Assembly: GCA_003567575.1 (NCBI GenBank)
Contig: PWZG01000604.1
Span: 1 to 13,211, forward strand
Source of the DNA: PVC group bacterium
Lineage (GTDB): Bacteria > Verrucomicrobiota > Kiritimatiellia > CAIKKV01 > PXCX01
Reading direction: 5' to 3'
Length of the DNA stretch: 13,211 nt
Below are positions 1 through 6,623 of this stretch, in pieces. The notes under the pieces were generated by a model. The model did not search any database and was not told the DNA's origin. It was given only the letters and a program-made list of their open reading frames with translations. Numbering within the stretch: position 1 is the first letter of the stretch; the number at the start of each line of letters is the position of its first letter. The position numbers were made by a program, and so were the translations under genes.

Positions 1-2
1 AC

Positions 3-539
3 CGGCTCTATGTTTCCGTCCGAAACCGGGCACTGGACCCTCCGGTGACCATGTTGATTCGCGAAAGTGACGGGTTACGTTTGCGTGTTCCGCAAAGCGG
101 TCCCATGCGCAACCACTTGCGTGCCGCCCTGATTCTTATGGCGCGATTGGGTTTCTTTGTTGCCGTGGGATTAACCGCCGGAACTTTATTCAGCTTTCCG
201 GTCGCGGCTTTTACCGGCGTCTTCTGGCTTTTGTTTGCCGCATTGTCCGGGTATATACAGTCCGTTTTGTCACGCGGCCTGCTTGTGGTGCCGCATGAAG
301 GCGCGCCACCGGAACCGGCGATAGCGGAACAGATGGTTCTGGCATTGTTTTGGCTTTTCGATCAGGTGCTATGGCCGTTACGCCATCCGGTGGCGATCAC
401 GCGACTGGGCGCCAACGAACTGATTCCCATCCGGGAAGTCGTTATCAGTGTTGGCGTATTGACCTTGATTTACGTGGGATTACCGGCCATTATCGGTATC
501 CTGGCGCTGCGCCGCCGCGAATTCGGCAATGTATCGTAA
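3..539 (+). CDS. ABC-2 type transporter permease-like membrane protein, C-terminal part (5' end outside window)
   Basis: The frame is open from the first bases of the window to a TAA at 537-539, so the gene starts upstream; the GTG at 45 is probably internal. The visible 178 residues contain a soluble stretch, two closely packed hydrophobic segments (about nt 120-290), a polar loop and a last hydrophobic segment (about nt 440-515) ending in the basic tail RRREFG. An end of the type 'final helix plus RRRE' and the phrase LFSFPVAAF in a helix pair resemble ABC-2 permeases, which move substrates across the inner membrane with an ATPase partner. No ATPase is visible because the upstream DNA is missing. 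The next gene is over 500 bases away, so this is probably the end of a separate transcription unit. Another polytopic membrane protein is possible. Confidence 0.6.
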   Translation, partial: RLYVSVRNRALDPPVTMLIRESDGLRLRVPQSGPMRNHLRAALILMARLGFFVAVGLTAGTLFSFPVAAFTGVFWLLFAALSGYIQSVLSRGLLVVPHEGAPPEPAIAEQMVLALFWLFDQVLWPLRHPVAITRLGANELIPIREVVISVGVLTLIYVGLPAIIGILALRRREFGNVS

Positions 540-614
540 CCTTTCACTGGGTAACGTCGTTGCGGGATAGGAATTGGAGCGACGAAGCGGGTCGACTAAG
601 TGTGCGAGCACAGC

Positions 615-643
615 CTTCGCCCTGCGGGCTACGGCGGGCAAAG
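615..643. repeat. GC-rich dispersed-repeat-like element in left arm
   Basis: The segment begins CTTCGCCCTGCGGGCTACGG and contains the small palindrome GCCC-TGC-GGGC (619-629). Similar GC-rich sequences recur between genes in several uncultured bacterial genomes, as far as I recall. Here it sits exactly where the left arm of the surrounding inverted repeat has extra bases relative to the right arm, which is why I call it inserted. Confidence 0.45.
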
Positions 644-750
644 CAAGTGTTACGGGCAAGGGGAAAAGCGCCTACGATACTCCGAACACTTACTCGAATG
701 GCACTTACTTAAGAAGACGCCTCAATACATCGCACATCTGGAGACGTCCG

Positions 751-783
751 CCTGCCTGCGCCAAGCAAAGCGCGGCAGGCAGG
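751..783. repeat. CCTGCCTG...CAGGCAGG hairpin
   Basis: CCTGCCTG at 751-758 is the exact reverse complement of CAGGCAGG at 776-783, with a 17-base loop that can pair further (CGC with GCG). No T run follows, so it is not a standard intrinsic terminator. It sits in the central loop of the larger inverted repeat. Confidence 0.6.
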
Positions 784-801
784 TCCCCGGCCGTTTTCCT
801 T

Positions 802-819
802 CCGGCGGAGGACCGCCGG
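802..819. repeat. CCGGCGG-AGGA-CCGCCGG hairpin
   Basis: A perfect 7-base stem (802-808 with 813-819) closes a four-base loop. All stem pairs are G-C, so the structure should be very stable in RNA. It lacks a following T run. Together with the hairpin at 751-783 it makes the centre of the inverted repeat highly structured. Confidence 0.6.
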
Positions 820-969
820 CTCCATGCAACGCTGTCCAAAAATGACCTTAAGTAAGTGCCATTCAACACTTCGCTTTCTTAAACGCACACTTAACCGACA
901 CCCTTACTTGGGCAACACGCCTCTGAATCCGTCACTTATGGCAAAACTTCAACAATGTACTTTGAAGAC

Positions 970-998
970 TTGCGGATCGAAACTGTTTATGACATAAT
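970..998 (+). promoter_or_regulatory. Candidate sigma70-like promoter for the DUF58 gene
   Basis: TTGCGG (970-975) and CATAAT (993-998) are separated by 17 bases. The -10 box matches the consensus at five of six positions and the -35 box at three of six. Transcription from here would start near 1005, about 45 bases before the ATG at 1051. That supports the later start and argues against the in-frame ATG at 955. Confidence 0.4.
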
Positions 999-1050
999 TC
1001 CGATCAAGCATTTGGGTAAACTTGTCAATATCATCAATCGGACGGATTTC

Positions 1051-1950
1051 ATGGCCGAAGGGATCAACAGTTTATTAACGCCGCAGGAACTGCAGAAACT
1101 GGGGCGATTGGTGTTGCAATCGCGTTATGTGGTTGAAGGAAACCTGGCGGGTCGCCATCGCAGTCCCAACCGGGGCGCCAGTTCGGAGTTCGCCGATCAC
1201 CGTTCGTATTTTCCGGGCGATGATCCGAAACACATCGATTGGAAAGTATTCGGACGTACCGAACGATATTTCGTGAGACGTTACGAAGACGAAACGAATT
1301 TGCGCGTTTACATGATTGTCGACGGCAGCCGATCGATGGCGTATACGTCCGGCGAGGAATCCAAATACCGTTATGCCTGCCGTTTGGCGGCGGCAACCGG
1401 TTACGTAATCGTCAAAGGACGCGATTCGGTGGGATTGCATTTATACACCGATAACATCAAGGCCATGATGGCGCCGCGAAATTCGTTTGCGCATTTGAAC
1501 AACATGCTCAAGCTACTCGAGCAGCACGTGCCGGAATCGGAAACTGATACCGCCAAAACATTGCATACGGTAGCGGGCTCGATCAGACGCCGCGCACTGG
1601 TAATATTGTATTCCGATTTGCTTGATGAACCCGAACATATCGTCAAGGCGCTGGCGCATTTTCGCAAACAACATCATGACGTTATTTTGTTCCATGTTCT
1701 GGACGCCGCGGAACTCGATTTCCCTTTCAAAAAAGGCGCCCAATTCGAAGACATGGAAACGGGCGAAAAGATTATTGCCGATCCGCGCGCGTTAGCCGCC
1801 GAGTACCGCAAGGTATTCGGCGAATTTCTTGAACAATATCGTAAACCGTGCGCCGAAATGCAGATTGACTATCGTTTGGTCAACACCGGCCAACCGTTGG
1901 ACAATTTTGTGCGCGCATACCTAGAGGAACGCAAACGTTTGTCGCGATGA
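1051..1950 (+). CDS. DUF58 domain protein (short, soluble form) with VWA-like fold
   Basis: The 299-residue product matches the DUF58 family. Its family signature lies near residues 45-80: an EF followed by RSYFPGDDPKHIDWK, then GRTERYFVRRYEDE. The VWA-like part follows with an intact metal-binding motif DGSRS (D91, S93, S95) and a second acidic loop (YSDLLDE). There is no transmembrane segment, so it is the short cytoplasmic form. Such proteins usually act with a MoxR AAA+ ATPase and with membrane VWA proteins like the next two products. The ATG at 1051 is preferred because MAEGINSLLTPQELQ begins the conserved region, the length fits the family, and a candidate promoter lies between 955 and 1051; the extension back to 955 would add 32 residues. 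No good Shine-Dalgarno sequence is seen. The family call is firm; the exact role is inferred. Confidence 0.9.
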   Translation: MAEGINSLLTPQELQKLGRLVLQSRYVVEGNLAGRHRSPNRGASSEFADHRSYFPGDDPKHIDWKVFGRTERYFVRRYEDETNLRVYMIVDGSRSMAYTSGEESKYRYACRLAAATGYVIVKGRDSVGLHLYTDNIKAMMAPRNSFAHLNNMLKLLEQHVPESETDTAKTLHTVAGSIRRRALVILYSDLLDEPEHIVKALAHFRKQHHDVILFHVLDAAELDFPFKKGAQFEDMETGEKIIADPRALAAEYRKVFGEFLEQYRKPCAEMQIDYRLVNTGQPLDNFVRAYLEERKRLSR

Positions 1951-1967
1951 TCGAGTCACGGGTTTAG
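1947..1967 (+). other. Six-codon mini-frame bridging the DUF58 stop and the BatA start
   Basis: An ATG overlaps the DUF58 stop codon as ATGA (1947-1950). Its frame ends at TAG 1965-1967, five bases before the ATG of the next gene. No Shine-Dalgarno sequence precedes that next gene. Terminating ribosomes could restart here and be handed on. It may equally be chance, since short frames are common. Confidence 0.25.
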
Positions 1968-1972
1968 TCTCC

Positions 1973-4195
1973 ATGTTTCAATTTCTGAATCCAATGTTTC
2001 TGTGGGCCGGTGCGGCGGCCGCGATCCCGTTGATCTTGCACATGATGCAACGACGGCGCGTGGTGTCGCTTCCGTTCAGCACGGTTCGTTTCCTGAAACT
2101 GGCACAGAAACGGTCATCTAACCGGATTCGGATGGAGAATCTGCTGCTGTGGCTTTTACGCACCCTGTTACTTATTTTGCTGGCGCTGGCGTTTGCCGTG
2201 CCGATCATGCGAACCCATGCATTTGGCCGATTTATGGGCGCTGCCCAGCGCGATATTGCCATCGTATGGGATGCTTCGTACAGTATGGGTTACGAGTCGA
2301 GTCGGCGCAATGTATGGCAGGACAGCCGGCAAACGGTTCTGGAACTGATCGACGGGTTGGGGCCCGGCGACCGGTTGACGCTCTTTATCGCCGACGATGT
2401 CGTGACGCCGCTGATCGAGCAGCCATCCGGCGATTTCGATCAGGCACGCGCTCTGGTTAATGCGCAACGTATCGAGCCGACAGACTCCCAACTGGCGCCG
2501 GCATTGGTCGAAGCGGTCGCTTCGCTCGAGGAATCCGGGCGGCGCGAACGGGAAATATTTATTGTTACCGACGGTCAGGCGCTGGCATGGCGCGATTTTC
2601 AGGATGCGGCCTCGGAACGCGCATCCGCTGATGTCGCACCGGCGAGGGATTCCGAATCCGTTGACGCGCCGTCATCGCGCCGCACCAGCGATCTTTGGGA
2701 TCCGGAAATACTCGACGGGCAAACCCAATTATTCATAGCGTTACTGGGCGCGGAAAAACCGGAAAACACGGCGCCGCTGTCGCTGGAATTGCGTCCTTCC
2801 ACGCTTATGACCGGTACCTCGGCGCAACTGGCTGTGCGTATTGGACGGACGGGACCGGCACAGAATATTGCGGCCACCCTGCATTTGAACGGACGGGAGA
2901 TCAACCGGCAGTCCTTATTTATTCCGGAAAACAGTATCGAAACGGTGACCTTCGCGTTGCCGCCTTTACCGGCCGGCGTGCATGAAGGCTGGATCGAGAC
3001 GCCGCCGGACGGTTTGAACATTGATAATCGCCTGTATTTTTTATTGCGGGTCCGCGATCGATTACAGGTGGCCGTGGTAGGAACGCCGGGCGACGTTTTT
3101 TTCCTTGAACGGGCGCTTAATCCGGTCACCGATCGTGCGACAATAGACTCATCGGTGTACCGACCGAACGAACTTCCGATCGGCGAACTCAGCCAATTTT
3201 CGACGATTTTCCTCTGTAATGCCCTGCCCCTGAGCGGTCAAGATATCATTGCGCTGGAAGAATACGTGCGTATGGGCGGATTGCTGGCGATCTTTCCCGG
3301 TGATCGGGCGCAGCCGTCCGATTACGAGAGCTTTGCGATATTGCCCGCGTTACCCGCACAAATCGCCGAGATACCCGCCGAACGCCGACGCCGGGTACTA
3401 TTGCTGCTGGAACCAACCGATCCGCTGTTTACAGGCATGCAATTGCCGCCCGGAACCATTCCCTCCATCACGGCACAACGCGAATTGCGATTTACGAACC
3501 AACACCCCGAGGCGATCCCCATCGTCGGCGCCTCGCGCGAGTTTCCGTTCATGCTGGCACGCAACAGTGGCGCAGGCCGTGTGCTGATATTCAGCGTATC
3601 GGCGGATCGCCGCTGGAGTAATTTGCCGCTTTCACCGTTTTTTCTGCCTTTTGTTCATCAGATCGTCCGTTTCGGCGCCGGCTTGGGCGAAGATCCGCTG
3701 TTTTTGGAACCGCATCGTACGCTGATACTTTCGGATATTCTGGCCGACGTATCCGACAACGCCGATCTGCGTTCTCCCGACAATAATCCGCTGCCGATCA
3801 GAACCGTGCAACAACAATATCGCGCCGTACAAATTGTCGAAGACGTCATGCATCCCGGAACCTATTCCTTGCGCATGCCCGGCGCTACCGAGTTCAAACC
3901 TGCCTTTGCCGTCAATGTTCCCCGCAAGGAATCGGAGCTGACCCGCGTGGAGGCCGGCGACATCCCCGAATGGCTGGGGGTCGAAACGTTACACATGGCG
4001 GAAACACGCGATCAATTGTTTCGTTTGGTAGAGGAACACCGTCTGGGCCGTCCGCTGGGAGAGACCTTGCTTTGGCTGGCATTGATGCTTTCCATGGTTG
4101 AACTGTTCATGGCCAACCGTTTGAGCCGCAGTACCCAGCCGTTGACGGACCAAATGATCATCGAATCCTCGGGACGGGTGAAAAAGAAATCATAA
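1973..4195 (+). CDS. BatA-type membrane protein with VWA and amidotransferase-like domains
   Basis: The 740-residue product starts with a typical BatA N-terminus: FLNPMFLWAGAAAAIPLILH forms helix 1 (about 6-23), then a basic loop with MQRRR, then helix 2 (about 57-77). A VWA domain follows with the MIDAS motif DASYS (D100, S102, S104), T170 and the strand IFIVTDGQ (195-201). A Ser/Ala/Asp-rich linker (about 212-240) leads to beta-rich sequence and a class I amidotransferase-like fold (about 363-560; VAVVG at 366-370, GGLLAIFPGD at 435-444). I see no cysteine in a GxCxG elbow, so it is probably non-catalytic. A last helix (about 699-714) anchors the C-terminus. The middle should face the periplasm. 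It lies 22 bases after the DUF58 gene and is surely in the same operon. The family usually serves MoxR-linked envelope functions; the substrate is unknown. Confidence 0.88.
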   Translation: MFQFLNPMFLWAGAAAAIPLILHMMQRRRVVSLPFSTVRFLKLAQKRSSNRIRMENLLLWLLRTLLLILLALAFAVPIMRTHAFGRFMGAAQRDIAIVWDASYSMGYESSRRNVWQDSRQTVLELIDGLGPGDRLTLFIADDVVTPLIEQPSGDFDQARALVNAQRIEPTDSQLAPALVEAVASLEESGRREREIFIVTDGQALAWRDFQDAASERASADVAPARDSESVDAPSSRRTSDLWDPEILDGQTQLFIALLGAEKPENTAPLSLELRPSTLMTGTSAQLAVRIGRTGPAQNIAATLHLNGREINRQSLFIPENSIETVTFALPPLPAGVHEGWIETPPDGLNIDNRLYFLLRVRDRLQVAVVGTPGDVFFLERALNPVTDRATIDSSVYRPNELPIGELSQFSTIFLCNALPLSGQDIIALEEYVRMGGLLAIFPGDRAQPSDYESFAILPALPAQIAEIPAERRRRVLLLLEPTDPLFTGMQLPPGTIPSITAQRELRFTNQHPEAIPIVGASREFPFMLARNSGAGRVLIFSVSADRRWSNLPLSPFFLPFVHQIVRFGAGLGEDPLFLEPHRTLILSDILADVSDNADLRSPDNNPLPIRTVQQQYRAVQIVEDVMHPGTYSLRMPGATEFKPAFAVNVPRKESELTRVEAGDIPEWLGVETLHMAETRDQLFRLVEEHRLGRPLGETLLWLALMLSMVELFMANRLSRSTQPLTDQMIIESSGRVKKKS

Positions 4196-4236
4196 TGAAA
4201 CATGCTTCCAATCAAGGCCTGACGCGATCATGTTAA
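4195..4236 (+). other. Thirteen-codon mini-frame linking two VWA genes
   Basis: An ATG overlaps the stop of the BatA-type gene by one base (TAATG, 4193-4197). The frame runs 13 codons to TAA 4234-4236 and overlaps the ATG of the next gene (4230-4232). The peptide would begin MKHASNQ. It could be a leader or relay for translational coupling, since the following gene lacks a clear ribosome binding site. Chance is a real alternative. Confidence 0.25.
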
Positions 4237-6437
4237 GCGAATTTATTTTCGAACATACGACGGCGACAAGCGCCATTATCGTAGCCGTTATCGGCTGTCT
4301 GCTGCTGGGCATCTACGCCTTCCGGCGCTATCTGCCGTTTAACCTTCTGACCATGATCCTGGCGGGAATGCGCCTGCTTTTCCTGTTTTTGCTGTTCTGG
4401 TGCCTGTTATTGCCGTCGTTGCGCCAGGCAACACGGCAGATACTTAAACCGCGATTTCTCTTGGTTATAGATACATCACGCAGCATGGAACTTACACCGC
4501 GCGAAGATGTTACCACCCGATGGCAGACGGCACGCGAGGTACTCAGTCAACCCTGGCCCCGCATTGTCGGCGCCCAGGCGGATATCGATGTGTATCCATT
4601 CGCCGTCGATCCGGGTAACCGTTTGCGTCTACAAGATGTCGCCGATATGACACCGGACGGCGAGGCAACGCATATCCGCGCCTCTTTGCGGCGTATTATC
4701 GACCGCTATCGCGGTCAGAACGTGGCAGGCATGTTGCTGCTCAGCGACGGCGTCGACACACGCGAAACCACTGATGAATGGGCCAGTGAAAGCTGGCCCT
4801 TCCCCATCTACACCGTCCGGCTCGAACCGTCGGGTCTGTGGGAAGTGGAACCCGACATACGGGTCGACGCCGTCAACACGCCGCGCCGCGTGGTGGTCGG
4901 CTGGGACACGGAACTATCGGCGGTTATATCCGGGCAGGGCACCGACGGCGCCATGATTCCGGTACAATTACTTAAGAACGACGAATTGACGCAGGAAATA
5001 CCCACCCAGATCCCCGAGGGCGGCGGTTCCCGCGAAGTCCTGTTCCAGTTGCGACACGATAACGTGGGCCAACATACGTACACGGTCAATCTACCGGCAC
5101 TGGAAGGAGAGACCAACACCAATGATAACTTCTTTTCCGTTTCCATTCTCGTGACCGACGATCGTAACCGGCTGTTATATGTCGAAGGGGTTCCGCGATG
5201 GGAATCAAAATATATCAACCGGGTTCTGCAAGCCAACACGCTGATCGAACCGTTGTCGTTCGTCCGCGGACCGGACGGCAGGTTTCTTACCTACGGCGCA
5301 CGCGGCAGCATGACAACCGATATGACCGAACGGGAACTGAGCTTTTTCAATATTTTACTGATCGGCGATTTGAGCGCCGAAGAACTGGGCGCGGAACGCG
5401 CCGAAAACCTGCTGAAATTCGTCGAGGACGGCGGCAGCCTGATCCTTATCGGCGGCGCGAAAGCATGGGGCAGCGACGGATACGCAGCGACAGCACTGCA
5501 GCGGCTGCTGCCGTTGCGTAGTTCGCCACGGGCGCAACCCGCGGAAGGTCGTTTCCGGGTTTATATCACGGAAGACGGTCTGCAACACGAAATCATGACC
5601 GAACTGCGTCAACACCAGGACAATTTACCGCCGTTATTATCGTATTTTCCCGGCGGCGAACTGAGTCCCGGCGCCACCGCGCTCGTCGAAGTTGAGGACG
5701 GCGGTGAAAGGCAACCCCTGGTGGCTGTCCAGCGTTACGGTCACGGCAAGGTGGCCGGTATATTGACCGATTCCCTGTGGCGCTGGCGGTTACAGCCGGG
5801 CGCGGACGATCATTTTTCCAGTTTCTGGGACCAGATGATCGCTTGGGCGGCGCCTTCGGAAACCGAGCTGGACGAGTTCCAACTGGATCTGTTCGCTGAT
5901 GCCGACCAATTGTTCATGGGCGAATCTATCACGCTGCAGGCGCGCATGGGTAGCCGCGATGAATCCGCACTGCGCGGTTTATCGGCATCCTGCGAACTCG
6001 TGGCGCCTTCGGGCCGGCGGATGCCGTTCCGCATGACACCGCAAACCGTCACGACAACATCGGGCCGTACCCTGCCGGGATTTGCCGTCGACGTCACACC
6101 CGAAGAATCAGGAATGTATCGCGCCGTCGCCACGGCAACCTTCGACGATAACACCGTCGAATCGGCGCCCTTCTCGTTTTACGTCAGACCTTTCACGCCG
6201 GAATCCAATCCGCGTCCAATCAATACCGATGTGTTGATCGCACTGGCCGAAAACAGTCACGGAAAATTCATGAATCCGGAAGACGTTACCGATATCCTGT
6301 CGGCGCTGAGGATGGATGCTTCCGACGAAGAACGCATTTCATTCCGATCGCTATGGAACAATTGGTGGATTATGATGGCACTGATTTTATTGCTGGCCGT
6401 CGAATGGACGACGCGAAAGATGAAAAACATGGCCTAG
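4230..6437 (+). CDS. Second membrane VWA protein with amidotransferase-like domain
   Basis: The 735-residue product has two N-terminal helices (about 14-30 and 40-62), then a VWA domain with intact MIDAS DTSRS (D81, S83, S85), T147 and LLLSDGVD (169-176). A beta-sandwich region (about 205-305) precedes an amidotransferase-like fold that begins with RLLYVEGVPRWESKYI (314-329), a hallmark of this protein type, and continues with ILLIGD (375-380) and GGSLILIGG (401-409). The residues after that strand are AKAWG, so no nucleophile cysteine is present. Another beta domain (about 555-680) and one C-terminal helix (about 712-726) end the protein. The soluble bulk is probably periplasmic. It follows the BatA-type gene by 34 bases and repeats its architecture, which suggests ancient duplication and perhaps a heteromeric complex. 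The domain calls are solid; the function is inferred. Confidence 0.87.
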   Translation: MLSEFIFEHTTATSAIIVAVIGCLLLGIYAFRRYLPFNLLTMILAGMRLLFLFLLFWCLLLPSLRQATRQILKPRFLLVIDTSRSMELTPREDVTTRWQTAREVLSQPWPRIVGAQADIDVYPFAVDPGNRLRLQDVADMTPDGEATHIRASLRRIIDRYRGQNVAGMLLLSDGVDTRETTDEWASESWPFPIYTVRLEPSGLWEVEPDIRVDAVNTPRRVVVGWDTELSAVISGQGTDGAMIPVQLLKNDELTQEIPTQIPEGGGSREVLFQLRHDNVGQHTYTVNLPALEGETNTNDNFFSVSILVTDDRNRLLYVEGVPRWESKYINRVLQANTLIEPLSFVRGPDGRFLTYGARGSMTTDMTERELSFFNILLIGDLSAEELGAERAENLLKFVEDGGSLILIGGAKAWGSDGYAATALQRLLPLRSSPRAQPAEGRFRVYITEDGLQHEIMTELRQHQDNLPPLLSYFPGGELSPGATALVEVEDGGERQPLVAVQRYGHGKVAGILTDSLWRWRLQPGADDHFSSFWDQMIAWAAPSETELDEFQLDLFADADQLFMGESITLQARMGSRDESALRGLSASCELVAPSGRRMPFRMTPQTVTTTSGRTLPGFAVDVTPEESGMYRAVATATFDDNTVESAPFSFYVRPFTPESNPRPINTDVLIALAENSHGKFMNPEDVTDILSALRMDASDEERISFRSLWNNWWIMMALILLLAVEWTTRKMKNMA

Positions 6438-6479
6438 CGTGAGGGTATGTCAATTGCGATGAATCAAATCCGGAAAAAC

Positions 6480-6510
6480 TGTCATTCCGAGCGAAGTCGA
6501 GGGATCTCGC
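6480..6510 (+). repeat. TGTCATTCCGAGCGAAG-type dispersed intergenic repeat, one arm
   Basis: The sequence TGTCATTCCGAGCGAAGTCG continues with AGGGATCTCGC. I recognise this pattern (TCATTC-GAGCG-AAG-GA-TCTC) as an intergenic repeat found in very diverse bacteria, often as an inverted pair. Only one arm is present here; its reverse complement is not seen nearby. Its function is not known to me. Confidence 0.6.
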
Positions 6511-6547
6511 GATCAACATGCAGGCGCGGATCTTTCCCGTTTTTCTC

Positions 6548-6577
6548 TTGATTTATTCGTGATCTTTGCTATATTAT
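6548..6577 (+). promoter_or_regulatory. Sigma70-like promoter for the exported protein gene
   Basis: TTGATT (6548-6553) is followed after 16 bases by TATATT (6570-6575), or after 18 bases by TATTAT (6572-6577). Both boxes are near consensus and lie in a local AT-rich tract. Transcription would start around 6583, about 40 bases before the ATG. It is the best promoter match I found in the window. Confidence 0.55.
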
Positions 6578-6606
6578 ACAACCAGAGGAGCAGGTTAGCC
6601 CATACG

Positions 6607-6613
6607 AAGGAGA
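6607..6613 (+). promoter_or_regulatory. Ribosome binding site AAGGAGA
   Basis: A near-perfect Shine-Dalgarno sequence lies about 10 bases before the ATG at 6624. It fixes that start and contrasts with the three genes upstream, which lack such a site. Confidence 0.75.
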
Positions 6614-6623
6614 TAAGAAAACG

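Larger units (their letters stand above)
591..899. repeat. Composite imperfect inverted repeat, MITE-like
   Basis: Three pairs of segments lie in mirrored order. 591-606 pairs with 884-899 at 14 of 16 bases. 640-651 pairs with 865-877 except for one extra base. 696-713 (GAATGGCACTTACTTAAG) pairs perfectly over 18 bases with 847-864. The left arm is longer than the right because it has extra DNA between paired segments, including the GC-rich element at 615-643. The central loop (714-846) holds two more hairpins. There is no transposase and no clear target-site duplication. It could be a non-autonomous transposable element or two opposed copies of a short repeat that collected insertions. Confidence 0.6.
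540..1050. other. Non-coding spacer filled with repeats
   Basis: These 511 bases carry no convincing gene. Open frames exist (for instance around 574-855) but they cross hairpins and resemble no protein I know. The spacer holds a composite inverted repeat (591-899), three GC-rich palindromic elements inside it, and a candidate promoter near its right end. No tRNA, no intrinsic terminator with a T run and no CRISPR pattern is seen. An open extension of the DUF58 gene back to 955 exists but is judged to be untranslated leader. Confidence 0.7.
6438..6623 (+). other. Spacer separating two transcription blocks
   Basis: This 186-base gap has no gene. It holds a fragment of a dispersed repeat (6480-6510), a short AT-richer tract, a good promoter (6548-6577) and a strong ribosome binding site (6607-6613). 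No hairpin followed by T residues is evident after the upstream stop, so read-through from the upstream operon is possible. Confidence 0.7.

Noticed and set aside
751..819. Intrinsic terminator after the permease-like gene
   Set aside because: The hairpins are strong but no T run follows either of them, and they lie over 200 bases after the stop codon.
574..855. Possible small genes in the spacer
   Set aside because: The frames run through hairpins and inverted repeats, overlap one another and resemble no protein family.
685..871. Target-site duplication AACACTT around the inner inverted repeat
   Set aside because: The left copy (685-691) is four bases away from the repeat end while the right copy (865-871) is adjacent, and the right copy is part of another repeat pair.
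2599..3129. Long open frame on the - strand (176 codons)
   Set aside because: It is antisense to the well-supported BatA-type gene and is rich in Ser/Arg as expected for a shadow frame.
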